A DNA stretch of 46,231 nucleotides, from positions 1 to 46,231 of the forward strand of contig CAKUGR010000016.1 in assembly GCA_934654775.1 (NCBI GenBank), in the 5' to 3' direction. The notes beneath the pieces were generated by a model, which made no database searches, was not told where the DNA came from, and saw only the letters and a list, made by a program, of their open reading frames with translations. The stretch's first letter is position 1. Every line of letters begins with the position of its first letter. The stretch comes from an uncultured Collinsella sp. GTDB lineage: Bacteria > Actinomycetota > Coriobacteriia > Coriobacteriales > Coriobacteriaceae. A program made the position numbers and the translations under genes. Shown here piece by piece: positions 25,006-32,583 of this stretch.

Positions 25006-25071
25006 AGTTGCGGTGGAATAGTTCCTGGTTAGCGCAAAAAGCCGTTATTCAGGAACTATTTCGCCGCAACT
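25006..25071. repeat. Palindrome with 22-base arms downstream of larE
   Basis: Arms 25006-25027 and 25050-25071 pair over 22 bases with two G-U type differences, around a 22-base loop. It ends 15 bases from the larE stop and could terminate larE on the minus strand. Confidence 0.6.
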
Positions 25072-25085
25072 TATTGGGGCGTTGC

Positions 25086-25964
25086 CTATTGATTCATCGC
25101 GCCGTGGATGTAGGGGGTTACCTCGGGGGAGATGTGGCCGCAGCCTAGGTTGCGTAGGGCGGATTCGATGGCGGTGGGCAGCGGGGTTTTGCCCTCGGCA
25201 TCGACCGCGGTGCCACCGAGGGCGGCAATCTTGGCGACGTCGGACGGGGCTGCCTCGATATGCATGCAGCCGCCGACCAGGCGCGCGCGGACCTGCGAAA
25301 GGTCAAGGTCGTGTAGGTAATCCTCGCAGGCGCGAATCAGGTCGACCTTCTCGCGCGTAAGCTCCTCGCCTGTGGGGATTCGCGTGGCGAGACAGGCACC
25401 GGCGGGCAGATTCCAGACGGGATAGCCCCATGCGCGCAGCAGCTCGCGCTCCTCTTCCTTGGTAAAGCCGACCTCCATAAGAGGCGAGCGCACGCCGAGC
25501 TCTTCGGCAGCGCGCATGCCGGGGCGGTAGTCGCCGCGGTCGCTCGCGTTGCTGCCGTCGATGACGGTGGGGAAACCCAGTGACTTGGCGTGGTTGACGA
25601 TGGCGGTGAAGCCGGCGCGCTTGCAGTGATAGCAGCGGTCGGCGTCATTGCAGGCAACCTGAGGAAGCTGGAGCTGGTCAACCGAAAGATTAAGCACCGG
25701 AAGCTTAAAATGCGGGCCCTCATCGGCTTGTCCGTCAACAGATCGCTCAAACGAAGCCTGCTCGGGCGTGCCGATGAACGGCGTGGTGAGATGGACGAGA
25801 AGGGTGTTGGCGGGCATGATGCGGGAGCAAACGGCGGCCAAAAAGCTGCTGTCGACGCCGCCGGAAAAGCCGATGGCGACGCGTCCATATGCCAAAAGCA
25901 GCTGCTCGAGCGCTGCGAGTTTGTTCTGAAGCTCCTCTGCGGGTGCGGTGGTGTCTGAAAGCAT
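25086..25964 (-). CDS. larE: LarE-type ATP-dependent sacrificial sulfur transferase
   Basis: A PP-loop protein related to LarE, which adenylylates a nicotinic-acid-derived cofactor precursor and gives it sulfur for the nickel-pincer cofactor of lactate racemase. The PP-loop SGGVDSS starts at 34. The conserved PAGACLATRIP has Cys191, at the place of the sulfur-donating Cys. A CYHC pair is at 111-114, so an iron-sulfur (catalytic) version is possible. 292 residues. TAAGGAACG precedes the ATG. No larA, larB or larC is in the window, so the target cofactor is unclear. Confidence 0.85.
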   Translation of the reverse strand: MLSDTTAPAEELQNKLAALEQLLLAYGRVAIGFSGGVDSSFLAAVCSRIMPANTLLVHLTTPFIGTPEQASFERSVDGQADEGPHFKLPVLNLSVDQLQLPQVACNDADRCYHCKRAGFTAIVNHAKSLGFPTVIDGSNASDRGDYRPGMRAAEELGVRSPLMEVGFTKEEERELLRAWGYPVWNLPAGACLATRIPTGEELTREKVDLIRACEDYLHDLDLSQVRARLVGGCMHIEAAPSDVAKIAALGGTAVDAEGKTPLPTAIESALRNLGCGHISPEVTPYIHGAMNQ

Positions 25965-26058
25965 GAAACGTTCCTTACAGTTGAAAGCTCGGACGAAACT
26001 ATAATCCTACCGAGCCGCTCGCCATAAGACTTCTATCTATGTAACGAAAGTGCAATAT

Positions 26059-26075
26059 GTATATACGTTATATAC
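26059..26075. promoter_or_regulatory. Operator-like 17-bp palindrome between larE and the HAD gene
   Basis: Perfect arms GTATATA and TATATAC around CGT, in the 166-base divergent gap. The size suits a dimeric TetR- or GntR-type repressor, but no matching regulator is adjacent. Confidence 0.4.
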
Positions 26076-26130
26076 AAGTTCGTAAAGTGCGGTAGAGTAG
26101 CGGCAATGCAAGCCAATGGGGGGGACCGAA

Positions 26131-26781
26131 ATGATCAAGGCTGTCATTTTTGATATGGATGGAACGCTGGTCGACACCGAGCGACTGGGTATTAAGGCGT
26201 GGAAGGCGGGCGCTGCCGAGCTGGGGCTCGCGATTGATGACGCGCTGATCCATCAGTTTATCGGCCGTACGCTGGTAGATGTCATGGGCATTCTCGAGGA
26301 GCGCTACGGTGGCCACGAGACCGCCGAGGCGATTTATGTCCGCCACAAGGAGATTCGCGACGAGATGGTCAAGACCGAGCTGGAGCTTAAGGCCGGCGCT
26401 GCCGAGTGCCTGGACGAGCTTTTGGCTGCGGGCTATCACGTGGGCCTTGCGACGTCTTCGCGCCACGTTACCGCCGAGCGCAACCTTAAGGCGTTCGGCC
26501 TCTTTGACAAGTTTGAGACTGTGACTTGCGGCGAGGACGTCGTGCACGGCAAGCCGGATCCCGAGATGTATCTGCTTGCCTGCAAGCGCGCGGGCTTTGC
26601 CCCCGAGGAGTGCGCCGTGGTCGAGGATTCTCGCAACGGCTGCGTCTCGGGCATTACGGCCGGCTGCCATGTCTTTGCCGTGCCCGATATCGTCCCGCTG
26701 CCGCAGGACGTGGTGGATGGCTGCGAGGTCGTGCTCGATACGCTGTTCGACCTGACGGCGGCGGTCAAGGCTGTGCGCTAA
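26131..26781 (+). CDS. HAD-superfamily hydrolase (beta-phosphoglucomutase / sugar phosphatase-like)
   Basis: 216 residues. Motif I DMDGTLVDTE has the nucleophile Asp8 and acid/base Asp10. Motif II is ATSSRH, and the motif III/IV region is GKPDPEMYLLACKR with VVEDSRNG. The cap domain lies between motifs I and II. This suits a beta-phosphoglucomutase or a sugar-phosphate phosphatase. G-rich GGGGGGGACC precedes the ATG at 26131. Its stop codon overlaps the stop of the convergent LacI gene by three bases. Confidence 0.88.
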   Translation: MIKAVIFDMDGTLVDTERLGIKAWKAGAAELGLAIDDALIHQFIGRTLVDVMGILEERYGGHETAEAIYVRHKEIRDEMVKTELELKAGAAECLDELLAAGYHVGLATSSRHVTAERNLKAFGLFDKFETVTCGEDVVHGKPDPEMYLLACKRAGFAPEECAVVEDSRNGCVSGITAGCHVFAVPDIVPLPQDVVDGCEVVLDTLFDLTAAVKAVR

Positions 26782-27890
26782 AGGTAGGCGCCCAGGTTGA
26801 TGGCGGTGGCTTCGGCGTGGTTGCTTGCCTGGGTGCTGGCGCGTTCCAGCAGGAACGGCCGCACGAGTTCTTGGCGGTTGATGTCTTCGGTGGCGGTGAC
26901 CGTTGTGACGGGGCGGGCGGCCGAGCCGACGCGGATGTGTTTGGTTTTGGGCGGTGTCTTTTGCTCGATTTGCTCCATCAGCAGCTGGACGCCCTTGCGG
27001 CCAATCTCGTAGCCCGGGGGAGCAACCGTGGTGAGCGAGACGGATCCGCTCCAGGCGAGCGGGTTGCCATCGCATCCGGCCACGCGCACCTGGCCCGGGA
27101 CCGAAATGCCGTTGTCGACCAGCGCCGAGACAACGCCCGAGGCCAGCACGTCGGTGAGGCCGACGACAAAATCGGGGCGCTCGTTGGCAGGGCGCTCGGC
27201 GATTTGGCTGCCGATACCGTAGCCGTCGGCCGCGGTGTTCCATTCGCCGGCGTCGATAACTTCGATCTTAATGTCGGGACGCATCGCCAGCGCCTTGTGA
27301 ATGCCAAGAACGCGCAGGGTGAGCTGCATAAATGCCGCTCGACCCACAACGACGATATGGTGTGCGCCGCGGGCGATGGCGAGCTCGGCGATAATGCGCC
27401 CCTGGGCCTCGTTGTCGGCAGCCACGTAGTAGCCGGGCTCGGAGCAGTGGATGTCCAGGTAGACGATGGGCACGGACATCTTGGCCATGGCCGGGTGCCA
27501 GTCGGGGGATGCCATGGGCTGAACCATGACGCCGGACATCTGCGTGCCCATAAAGTAGCGCAGGTAATGATCCTCAAGAATATCGTCGTTGTCGGCATTG
27601 GCGATGAGCAGATCGTAGCCGTGCTTTCGGGCCTCGTTGTGGGCCCCGCTGGCGATCTGGAGCGAGAAGCCGTGGTCGAGGCGGGGGAGGACCAGGCCAA
27701 AGGACTTGGTGGTGCCGCCGGCCAGCTGACGGGCGCTTTGGTTGGGCAGGTAGCCTAGACGATTGATGGTCTCGTTGATGAGTTTGAGGGTCTCGGGGCG
27801 CAGCTTTTCGGGATGGTTGAGCGCGTTGGAAACCGTGCCCAACGAAACTCCTGCCTCGCGCGCGACGTCGCTGATTTTAACCTTTGCCAT
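26778..27890 (-). CDS. LacI-family transcriptional regulator
   Basis: HTH VKISDVAREAGVSLGTVSNA, hinge GYLPNQSARQLAGG, then a ligand domain of the sugar-binding type; 370 residues. The start at 27890 (MAKVKI) has AAAGGGG at good distance. The open frame runs on to 28073 through repeat sequence and is not real there. It is convergent with the HAD gene with overlapping stops, which suggests the two are neighbours of long standing. Its sugar and targets are not visible. Confidence 0.9.
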   Translation of the reverse strand: MAKVKISDVAREAGVSLGTVSNALNHPEKLRPETLKLINETINRLGYLPNQSARQLAGGTTKSFGLVLPRLDHGFSLQIASGAHNEARKHGYDLLIANADNDDILEDHYLRYFMGTQMSGVMVQPMASPDWHPAMAKMSVPIVYLDIHCSEPGYYVAADNEAQGRIIAELAIARGAHHIVVVGRAAFMQLTLRVLGIHKALAMRPDIKIEVIDAGEWNTAADGYGIGSQIAERPANERPDFVVGLTDVLASGVVSALVDNGISVPGQVRVAGCDGNPLAWSGSVSLTTVAPPGYEIGRKGVQLLMEQIEQKTPPKTKHIRVGSAARPVTTVTATEDINRQELVRPFLLERASTQASNHAEATAINLGAYL

Positions 27891-27954
27891 AGCGGCCCCT
27901 TTGATGCGTTTCAAGTACAAGCCTGATTGTAGCATCGCCCGACCCCGGGGTGTC

Positions 27955-27995
27955 AAAACCTGCCAATTAGGGACAGGTTTATTTTGGCAGGTTTT
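27955..27995. repeat. GGGACAG-type hairpin
   Basis: Arms AAAACCTGCCAA and TTGGCAGGTTTT are perfect. The loop contains AGGGACAGGTTTATT. Confidence 0.65.
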
Positions 27996-28018
27996 ATCTG
28001 GGAAACGCCGGGGCCCAT

Positions 28019-28053
28019 ACCACCGCAAAGGGGACAGGCGCCTTTGCGGTGGT
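28019..28053. repeat. GGGGACAG hairpin, inverted copy
   Basis: Arms ACCACCGCAAAGG and CCTTTGCGGTGGT with GGACAGGCG in the loop. In reverse complement it has the same core TGTCCCC and length (35 bases) as the copies at 28246 and 30362. Confidence 0.75.
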
Positions 28054-28073
28054 TTCGCTGCCCGGGCTTTCAA

Positions 28074-28211
28074 TTGTCTCGATCTGTAACATCTGGACGG
28101 TGAAACCGGCTCTACGTGTTACAGATTGAGACAAAACGTCGAAGTCGGACGGAAAATCTCGATCTGTAACAGTAAGCCCGCTTTCGGAGCCCTAGATGTT
28201 ACAGATTGAGA
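28074..28211. repeat. Two tandem hairpins with TCTGTAACA arms
   Basis: Copy A (28074-28134) and copy B (28157-28211) both begin TCTCGATCTGTAACA and end TGTTACAGATTGAGACA, around different 25-base loops. The arms pair over 15-18 bases with one mismatch. Confidence 0.7.
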
Positions 28212-28245
28212 CAAATCGCCGGAACGGGCCGCCGCCCCGTTCGGG

Positions 28246-28280
28246 ACCACCACGAAGGTGCCTGTCCCCTTCGTGGTGGT
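28246..28280. repeat. GGGGACAG-family hairpin
   Basis: Arms ACCACCACGAAGG and CCTTCGTGGTGGT around TGCCTGTCC. Compared with the copy at 30362 one arm base differs (G/A), and the opposite arm has the matching change. Confidence 0.75.
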
Positions 28281-28308
28281 TTTTGATGATGAGGCATGTG
28301 TGCATCGA

Positions 28309-28341
28309 GTGGTATCTAAGTTGAGATACCACTTCTGGTAT
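28309..28341. promoter_or_regulatory. Overlapping inverted repeats upstream of glmS
   Basis: GTGGTATCT (28309-28317) pairs with AGATACCAC (28324-28332). The same ATACCA can also pair with TGGTAT (28336-28341). The two hairpins exclude each other. A possible -10 box TACAAT is at 28363-28368. This may be a doubled operator or an attenuator of glmS; no glmS ribozyme is recognisable. Confidence 0.4.
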
Positions 28342-28442
28342 ATCAGCTTGCGGCTGCGTGAGTACAATACTCGAACGTTATACGTCTCAGCGCCCCCTGT
28401 GCGTGGACGTTTTGCAGTCACGCGAACGAAGGGATTTATCCT

Positions 28443-30290
28443 ATGTGCGGAATCGTCGGCTATACCGGCTCTGATATTGCAAAGAATATCCTGGTCACAG
28501 GCCTTAAGCGTATGGAATACCGCGGTTATGACTCCTCGGGCGTTGCACTCGAGGTGGGCGAGGGCGCTGCGGCGCACCTCGACGTCATTCGCCGTGTGGG
28601 CAAGGTCGCGGGCCTGGAGAGCGAGCTTTCCAACATCGACAGCGACGCTACCTGCGGTATCGGTCACACCCGTTGGGCCACCCACGGCAAGCCTTCCGCC
28701 GTAAACGCTCATCCCCACACCAGCTGCGACGGTCGCATTGCCATCGTCCACAACGGCATCATCGAGAACTTCGCCGAGCTGCGCGAGGAGCTGGAGGGCC
28801 GCGGCCATCACTTTAAGAGCGAGACCGATACCGAGGTCTTTGCGCATCTGATCGAAGAGGCCTATGCCGAGACGCACGACCTGATGGCCTCCGTGCGCGA
28901 GGCTTGCACCCACGTGGTCGGTGCCTATGGTCTGGCCGCCGTGTGCGCTGACGAGCCCGGCGTTATCGCCGTGGCCCGTAAGGATTCCCCGATCGTTGTT
29001 GGCGTGGGCGAGACCGGTTCCTATGTTGCCTCCGACGTCATCGCGCTTATCGACGCCACCCGCGACGTGGTGGTGCTCGAGGACGGCCAGTTTGCCAAGC
29101 TCACGCCCGCGGGAGTCGAGTATACCGACGAGGCCGGCAACGTTATCGAGCCCAAGGTCACCCACATCGACTGGGATCTGGATATGGCCGAAAAGGGCGG
29201 CTATCCCGACTTCATGCTCAAGGAGATCCACGAGCAGCCGCGCGTCGTGCGCGACACGCTGGTCGGCCGTATGACGCCTGCCGGCGAGCTCGACATCGAC
29301 GAGCTGGGCTTGTCCCTCGAGGAGCTCAACGACATCGACCGCGTCTACGTGATCGCCTGCGGCACCAGCTACCACGCCGGCCTCATTGCCAAGAACCTCA
29401 TTGAGGGCTGGGCTCGCATTCCCACCGAGGTCGAGGCTGCCAGCGAGTTCCGCTATCGCAACCCCATCATCACGCCGACGACGCTCGTCGTTGCCGTGTC
29501 CCAGTCGGGCGAGACGGCCGATACCCTCGCCGCCATTCGCGACGCGCGTATCAAGGGCGCCAAGGTCTTCGGCATCACCAACGTGGTGGGCAGCCCCGTG
29601 GCGCGCGAGAGCGACGGCGTCATCTACACCAAGGCCAACAAGGAAATCGCGGTCGCTTCGACCAAGAGCTTCATCGGCCAGGTCGTGAGCCTCACACTGC
29701 TGGCTCTGCTGCTGGCGCAGGTCAAGTACCGCCTGACCACTAAGCAGGCGCGTATGCTGTTCCGCGAGCTTTCCGACACCGCCGAGCAGATCCAGTGGAT
29801 TCTGGACACGCAGACCGAGGCCGTGCACGAGGCCGCCCTGCTGTGCAAGGACGCGCAGTCGGCGCTGTTCGTGGGCCGTGGCATGGGCGCCGCCATCTCC
29901 TACGAGGGCGCGCTCAAGCTCAAGGAGGTCAGTTACCTGCACGCCGAGGCATATGCCGCCGGTGAGATGAAGCACGGCCCCATCGCGCTGATCGACCCGG
30001 GCTTCCCCGTCATCGCCGTGGCCACCAAGAGTGCCACCTACGACAAGACCGTGTCGAACCTTATGGAGTGCAAGGCGCGTGGCGCCAAGGTCATCGTCGT
30101 TGCCACCGAGGGCGACGAGGAGATCAACAAGATCGCCGACTGCATCATCCGCGTGCCGGCCGTCCGCGACGTCTTTAGCCCCATCACGGCGAGCGTCCCG
30201 CTGCAGCTGCTCGCCCGCGAGGTCGCCATCTTGCGCGGCTGCGACGTCGACCAGCCTCGTAACCTGGCCAAGAGCGTCACGGTTGAATAA
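28443..30290 (+). CDS. glmS: Glutamine-fructose-6-phosphate aminotransferase (isomerising)
   Basis: Makes glucosamine 6-phosphate from fructose 6-phosphate and glutamine, the first step towards peptidoglycan amino sugars. The glutaminase domain begins MCGIVGYTG with the catalytic N-terminal Cys. GHTRWATHGKP and HNGIIENF follow. Two SIS domains (about 285-600) contain CGTSYHAG and SQSGETADT. The C-terminus PRNLAKSVTVE is the classic end. 615 residues, full length. GAAGGGA lies a little far (8 bases) before the ATG. Confidence 0.97.
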   Translation: MCGIVGYTGSDIAKNILVTGLKRMEYRGYDSSGVALEVGEGAAAHLDVIRRVGKVAGLESELSNIDSDATCGIGHTRWATHGKPSAVNAHPHTSCDGRIAIVHNGIIENFAELREELEGRGHHFKSETDTEVFAHLIEEAYAETHDLMASVREACTHVVGAYGLAAVCADEPGVIAVARKDSPIVVGVGETGSYVASDVIALIDATRDVVVLEDGQFAKLTPAGVEYTDEAGNVIEPKVTHIDWDLDMAEKGGYPDFMLKEIHEQPRVVRDTLVGRMTPAGELDIDELGLSLEELNDIDRVYVIACGTSYHAGLIAKNLIEGWARIPTEVEAASEFRYRNPIITPTTLVVAVSQSGETADTLAAIRDARIKGAKVFGITNVVGSPVARESDGVIYTKANKEIAVASTKSFIGQVVSLTLLALLLAQVKYRLTTKQARMLFRELSDTAEQIQWILDTQTEAVHEAALLCKDAQSALFVGRGMGAAISYEGALKLKEVSYLHAEAYAAGEMKHGPIALIDPGFPVIAVATKSATYDKTVSNLMECKARGAKVIVVATEGDEEINKIADCIIRVPAVRDVFSPITASVPLQLLAREVAILRGCDVDQPRNLAKSVTVE

Positions 30291-30315
30291 TCGAGCCCCG
30301 TTGTTCTAACGATTA

Positions 30316-30353
30316 AGCCCCGGCTCCGCAATCAGACGGAGCCGGGCCTTTTT
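30316..30353 (+). terminator. Rho-independent terminator after glmS
   Basis: Arms GGCTCCG and CGGAGCC, extended with CCCGG/CCGGG, around CAATCAGA, then CTTTTT. Confidence 0.85.
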
Positions 30354-30361
30354 GTGCGGAG

Positions 30362-30400
30362 AAACCACCACAAAGGTGCCTGTCCCCTTTGTGGTGGTTT
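30362..30400. repeat. GGGGACAG-family hairpin between convergent genes
   Basis: Arms AAACCACCACAAAGG and CCTTTGTGGTGGTTT, 15 perfect pairs, around TGCCTGTCC. It lies 8 bases from the stop of the GntR gene and shortly after the glmS terminator. Confidence 0.75.
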
Positions 30401-30407
30401 TGGCAGG

Positions 30408-31109
30408 TTAGCGGAGCTTGCTGGTTTCGAAGTACTCGGGGAACTGGTCAAGAACCTCGGTTTGGTTACGGAACATCATGTGCAGGTGCTTGCTCACCAA
30501 AAAGCTCGCCTCGATGGGGTCGCGACCGGCGATGGCACGGCGGATCTTCTTGTGCTCGTTCACGATGTCCTGATTGTCGAGCCTCTGCGTGGCGGCGCGC
30601 AGCCAGCGGAAGCGCTCCAGGTCGGCGTTGGTTGCCTCGAGCCAAGACCACACGGTGCTGCGGCATGCAATGCTAAAAATCATGTGATGCATGAGGTTGT
30701 CACTCAAAAAGAAGCCGATGCGGTCATCCTCGGCCATGGCCTTTTCCTGCAGCGCGATGGCGCGGTCGAGCTGCTCGATGCCCGCCGACGTGGCGCGGGC
30801 GCAGCACTCCACAATTACCTGTTTTTCCAGGTGCTCGCGAATGTAGCAGGCGCTTTCGGCAAGGGTGAGGTTGATGGGCGAGACATAGGTGCCGCTCTGG
30901 GGCACGGTGCGCACCAGGCCTTCCTGCGCCAAGCGTACCAGCGCCTCACGCACGGGCGTGCGGCCCATATCAAGGTCATCGCAAAGCTGTTTGACGCCGA
31001 GTTTTTCGCCCGGCTTGTAATCCAGGTAGACAATCTTGCGCCGAATGGTGTGATAGGACTGGTCCTGTAGGCTCGTTTCCTGCTCGCCGATGTGCATCGA
31101 ATCTTCCAT
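30408..31109 (-). CDS. GntR-family transcriptional regulator (FadR subfamily)
   Basis: N-terminal winged helix (KIVYLDYKPGEKLGVKQL, MGRTPVREALVRLAQEGLV) and an all-helical FCD-type ligand domain with conserved histidines (MHHMIF, SKHLHMMF), which commonly binds a metal and an organic acid. 233 residues. GAGGCGCT precedes the ATG; a second ATG lies four codons on. It diverges from the YeiH-type exporter gene, and a palindrome in the gap suggests it controls that gene. Confidence 0.88.
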   Translation of the reverse strand: MEDSMHIGEQETSLQDQSYHTIRRKIVYLDYKPGEKLGVKQLCDDLDMGRTPVREALVRLAQEGLVRTVPQSGTYVSPINLTLAESACYIREHLEKQVIVECCARATSAGIEQLDRAIALQEKAMAEDDRIGFFLSDNLMHHMIFSIACRSTVWSWLEATNADLERFRWLRAATQRLDNQDIVNEHKKIRRAIAGRDPIEASFLVSKHLHMMFRNQTEVLDQFPEYFETSKLR

Positions 31110-31180
31110 AGCGCCTCACTGCCGTTGTATCACACTCATATGTCAGTTGTTTATTATGCCGCGAATCAGCTCTCCGTGGT

Positions 31181-31197
31181 GGGTAATTCAATTACCC
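31181..31197. promoter_or_regulatory. Candidate operator between GntR and YeiH genes
   Basis: The 17-base perfect palindrome GGGTAATT-C-AATTACCC sits in the 172-base divergent gap, about 85 bases before the exporter ATG. It may be bound by the GntR protein. Confidence 0.4.
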
Positions 31198-31281
31198 GAT
31201 GGAAGCTTTTGCAGCGCTGTGCCCCGCTCGTTGCCGTATCATGAACCGTCGCAAAAAACAGACCGAAAGAAGGAATCCCGC

Positions 31282-32316
31282 ATGCAACTTGCCAATACCG
31301 TTCGCGAGCGCTGGAAAGGCGTCCTGTTCTGCCTGATTATCGCCGTCCCCGCAACGTTGCTCGGCAAACGGGTTGAGGTGGTCGGCGGGCCGGTATTTGC
31401 CATCCTCATCGGCATGGTTCTGGCGCTTGCCTTTCCCAAGGATCGTCGCGAACCGCTCGCTGCCGGCGTTACCTATACATCCAAAAAGATCCTGCAGTAT
31501 GCGGTTATCCTGCTTGGCTTTGGCATGAACCTCGCACAGATTCTGTCCAAGGGCGCCCAGTCGCTGCCGATTATCGTGGCGACGATCTCGACCTCGCTTG
31601 TCATCGCTTTTGTGCTCTGCCGCGTCATGAAGGTTCCGAGCAAGATTGCGACGCTCGTGGGCGTGGGTTCGTCGATTTGCGGCGGTTCCGCCATTGCCGC
31701 GACCGCGCCCGTCATCGATGCCGACGATCGCGAAATCGCCCAGGCCATCTCGGTCATCTTCCTGTTTAACGTTATCGCGGCGCTCGTGTTTCCGACGCTC
31801 GGCGGCATGCTTGGCCTGACCAACGAGGGCTTTGGCCTGTTTGCCGGTACCGCCATCAACGACACCTCGTCCGTAACGGCTGCGGCGAGCGCTTGGGACA
31901 GCATGCATCCCGGCGCCAATGTGCTTGAGAGCGCCACGGTGGTTAAGCTCACCAGGACGCTCGCCATCATTCCCATCACGCTGGCGCTTGCTTGCTGGCA
32001 GATGCGTCTGGCGCGCAAGGCCGGCGGCGACGCCAAAAACACTTTCTCGTTTAAGCGGGCGTTTCCGATGTTTGTGCTGTTCTTTGTGCTGGCGAGCGTG
32101 GTCACCACGGTGTTCCAGCTTCCCGTGTCCATCACGGCGCCCATCAAGGAGCTGTCGAAGTTCTTTATCGTGATGGCCATGGCGGCTATTGGCTTTAATA
32201 CCGATATCGTCGAGCTGGTCAAAAAGGGTGGAAAACCCATTGCGTTGGGCTTTTGCTGCTGGATTGGCATTGCGTGCATGAGCTTGGGAATGCAGCACGT
32301 GTTGGGAATCTGGTAG
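31282..32316 (+). CDS. YeiH / UPF0324 family membrane protein (putative sulfate exporter family)
   Basis: 344 residues with about ten hydrophobic helices. Characteristic blocks are LLGFGMNLAQI, GVGSSICGGSAIAATAPVI, GTAINDTSSVTAAAS and AMAAIGFNTDI. Members are annotated as putative sulfate or sulfonate exporters, but the substrate is not proven. GAAAGAAGGAATCCCGC precedes the ATG at 31282. The open frame starting at 31090 has no ribosome site. It is monocistronic and opposite the GntR regulator, which likely responds to its substrate. Confidence 0.88.
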   Translation: MQLANTVRERWKGVLFCLIIAVPATLLGKRVEVVGGPVFAILIGMVLALAFPKDRREPLAAGVTYTSKKILQYAVILLGFGMNLAQILSKGAQSLPIIVATISTSLVIAFVLCRVMKVPSKIATLVGVGSSICGGSAIAATAPVIDADDREIAQAISVIFLFNVIAALVFPTLGGMLGLTNEGFGLFAGTAINDTSSVTAAASAWDSMHPGANVLESATVVKLTRTLAIIPITLALACWQMRLARKAGGDAKNTFSFKRAFPMFVLFFVLASVVTTVFQLPVSITAPIKELSKFFIVMAMAAIGFNTDIVELVKKGGKPIALGFCCWIGIACMSLGMQHVLGIW

Positions 32317-32369
32317 GCAAGGCAGCCGATATGCGTGCTGCGTGCTGGCTGCCGCACGCTTGAGGTGGA

Positions 32370-32434
32370 GCGATAGGAGCTCTTGCGGGTATGGCTTGTC
32401 CGCAGGTTTATAGGTCCCGAAGAGCTCTTATCGC
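32370..32434 (+). terminator. Long hairpin downstream of the YeiH gene
   Basis: Arms GCGATAGGAGCTCTT (32370-32384) and AAGAGCTCTTATCGC (32420-32434) pair over 15 bases with one G-U. A nested GCGG/CCGC stem lies inside. There is no T run, so it may be a leader of the next gene, or a repeat, and not a true terminator. Confidence 0.4.
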
Positions 32435-32583
32435 CCCGCCAGGATGGCGATGCGGGGCAACACCTATACTCGCAAGACGGCGGCTTCTGCCCTATAGTGT
32501 TTGGTGAGCAATATCGTTCAATTTTGAAACACTCGGCTGTGCGCCCGCCGGTGGCGGCGCGGTGCGGAAGGCGGGAGCGCGAC

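Larger units (their letters stand above)
24418..25085. other. 668-base gene-free region packed with hairpins
   Basis: From left to right: a hairpin at 24460-24490 (arms AGGGCCGCGACGCC / GGCGTCGTGGCCCT, no T run), a short hairpin 24535-24559, the long-hairpin repeat copy 3 (24574-24673), and three separate palindromes at 24706-24775, 24791-24955 and 25006-25071. No open frame here has a ribosome site or recognisable product. It lies between the end of the PTS operon and the end of larE. Confidence 0.65.
27891..28442. other. 552-base repeat-dense region between LacI and glmS genes
   Basis: No gene. It holds six hairpins in about 325 bases: 27955-27995, 28019-28053, 28074-28134, 28157-28211, 28219-28245 and 28246-28280. 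The sub-region 28300-28442 then forms the glmS control region. Confidence 0.65.

Noticed and set aside
24894..25148. Small plus-strand open frame in the palindromic region
   Set aside because: It runs through palindrome arms into the end of larE, with no ribosome site.
28443..28460. glmS ribozyme expected upstream of glmS
   Set aside because: The upstream bases show repeats and inverted repeats but not the ribozyme core; glmS ribozymes are mostly a Firmicutes feature.
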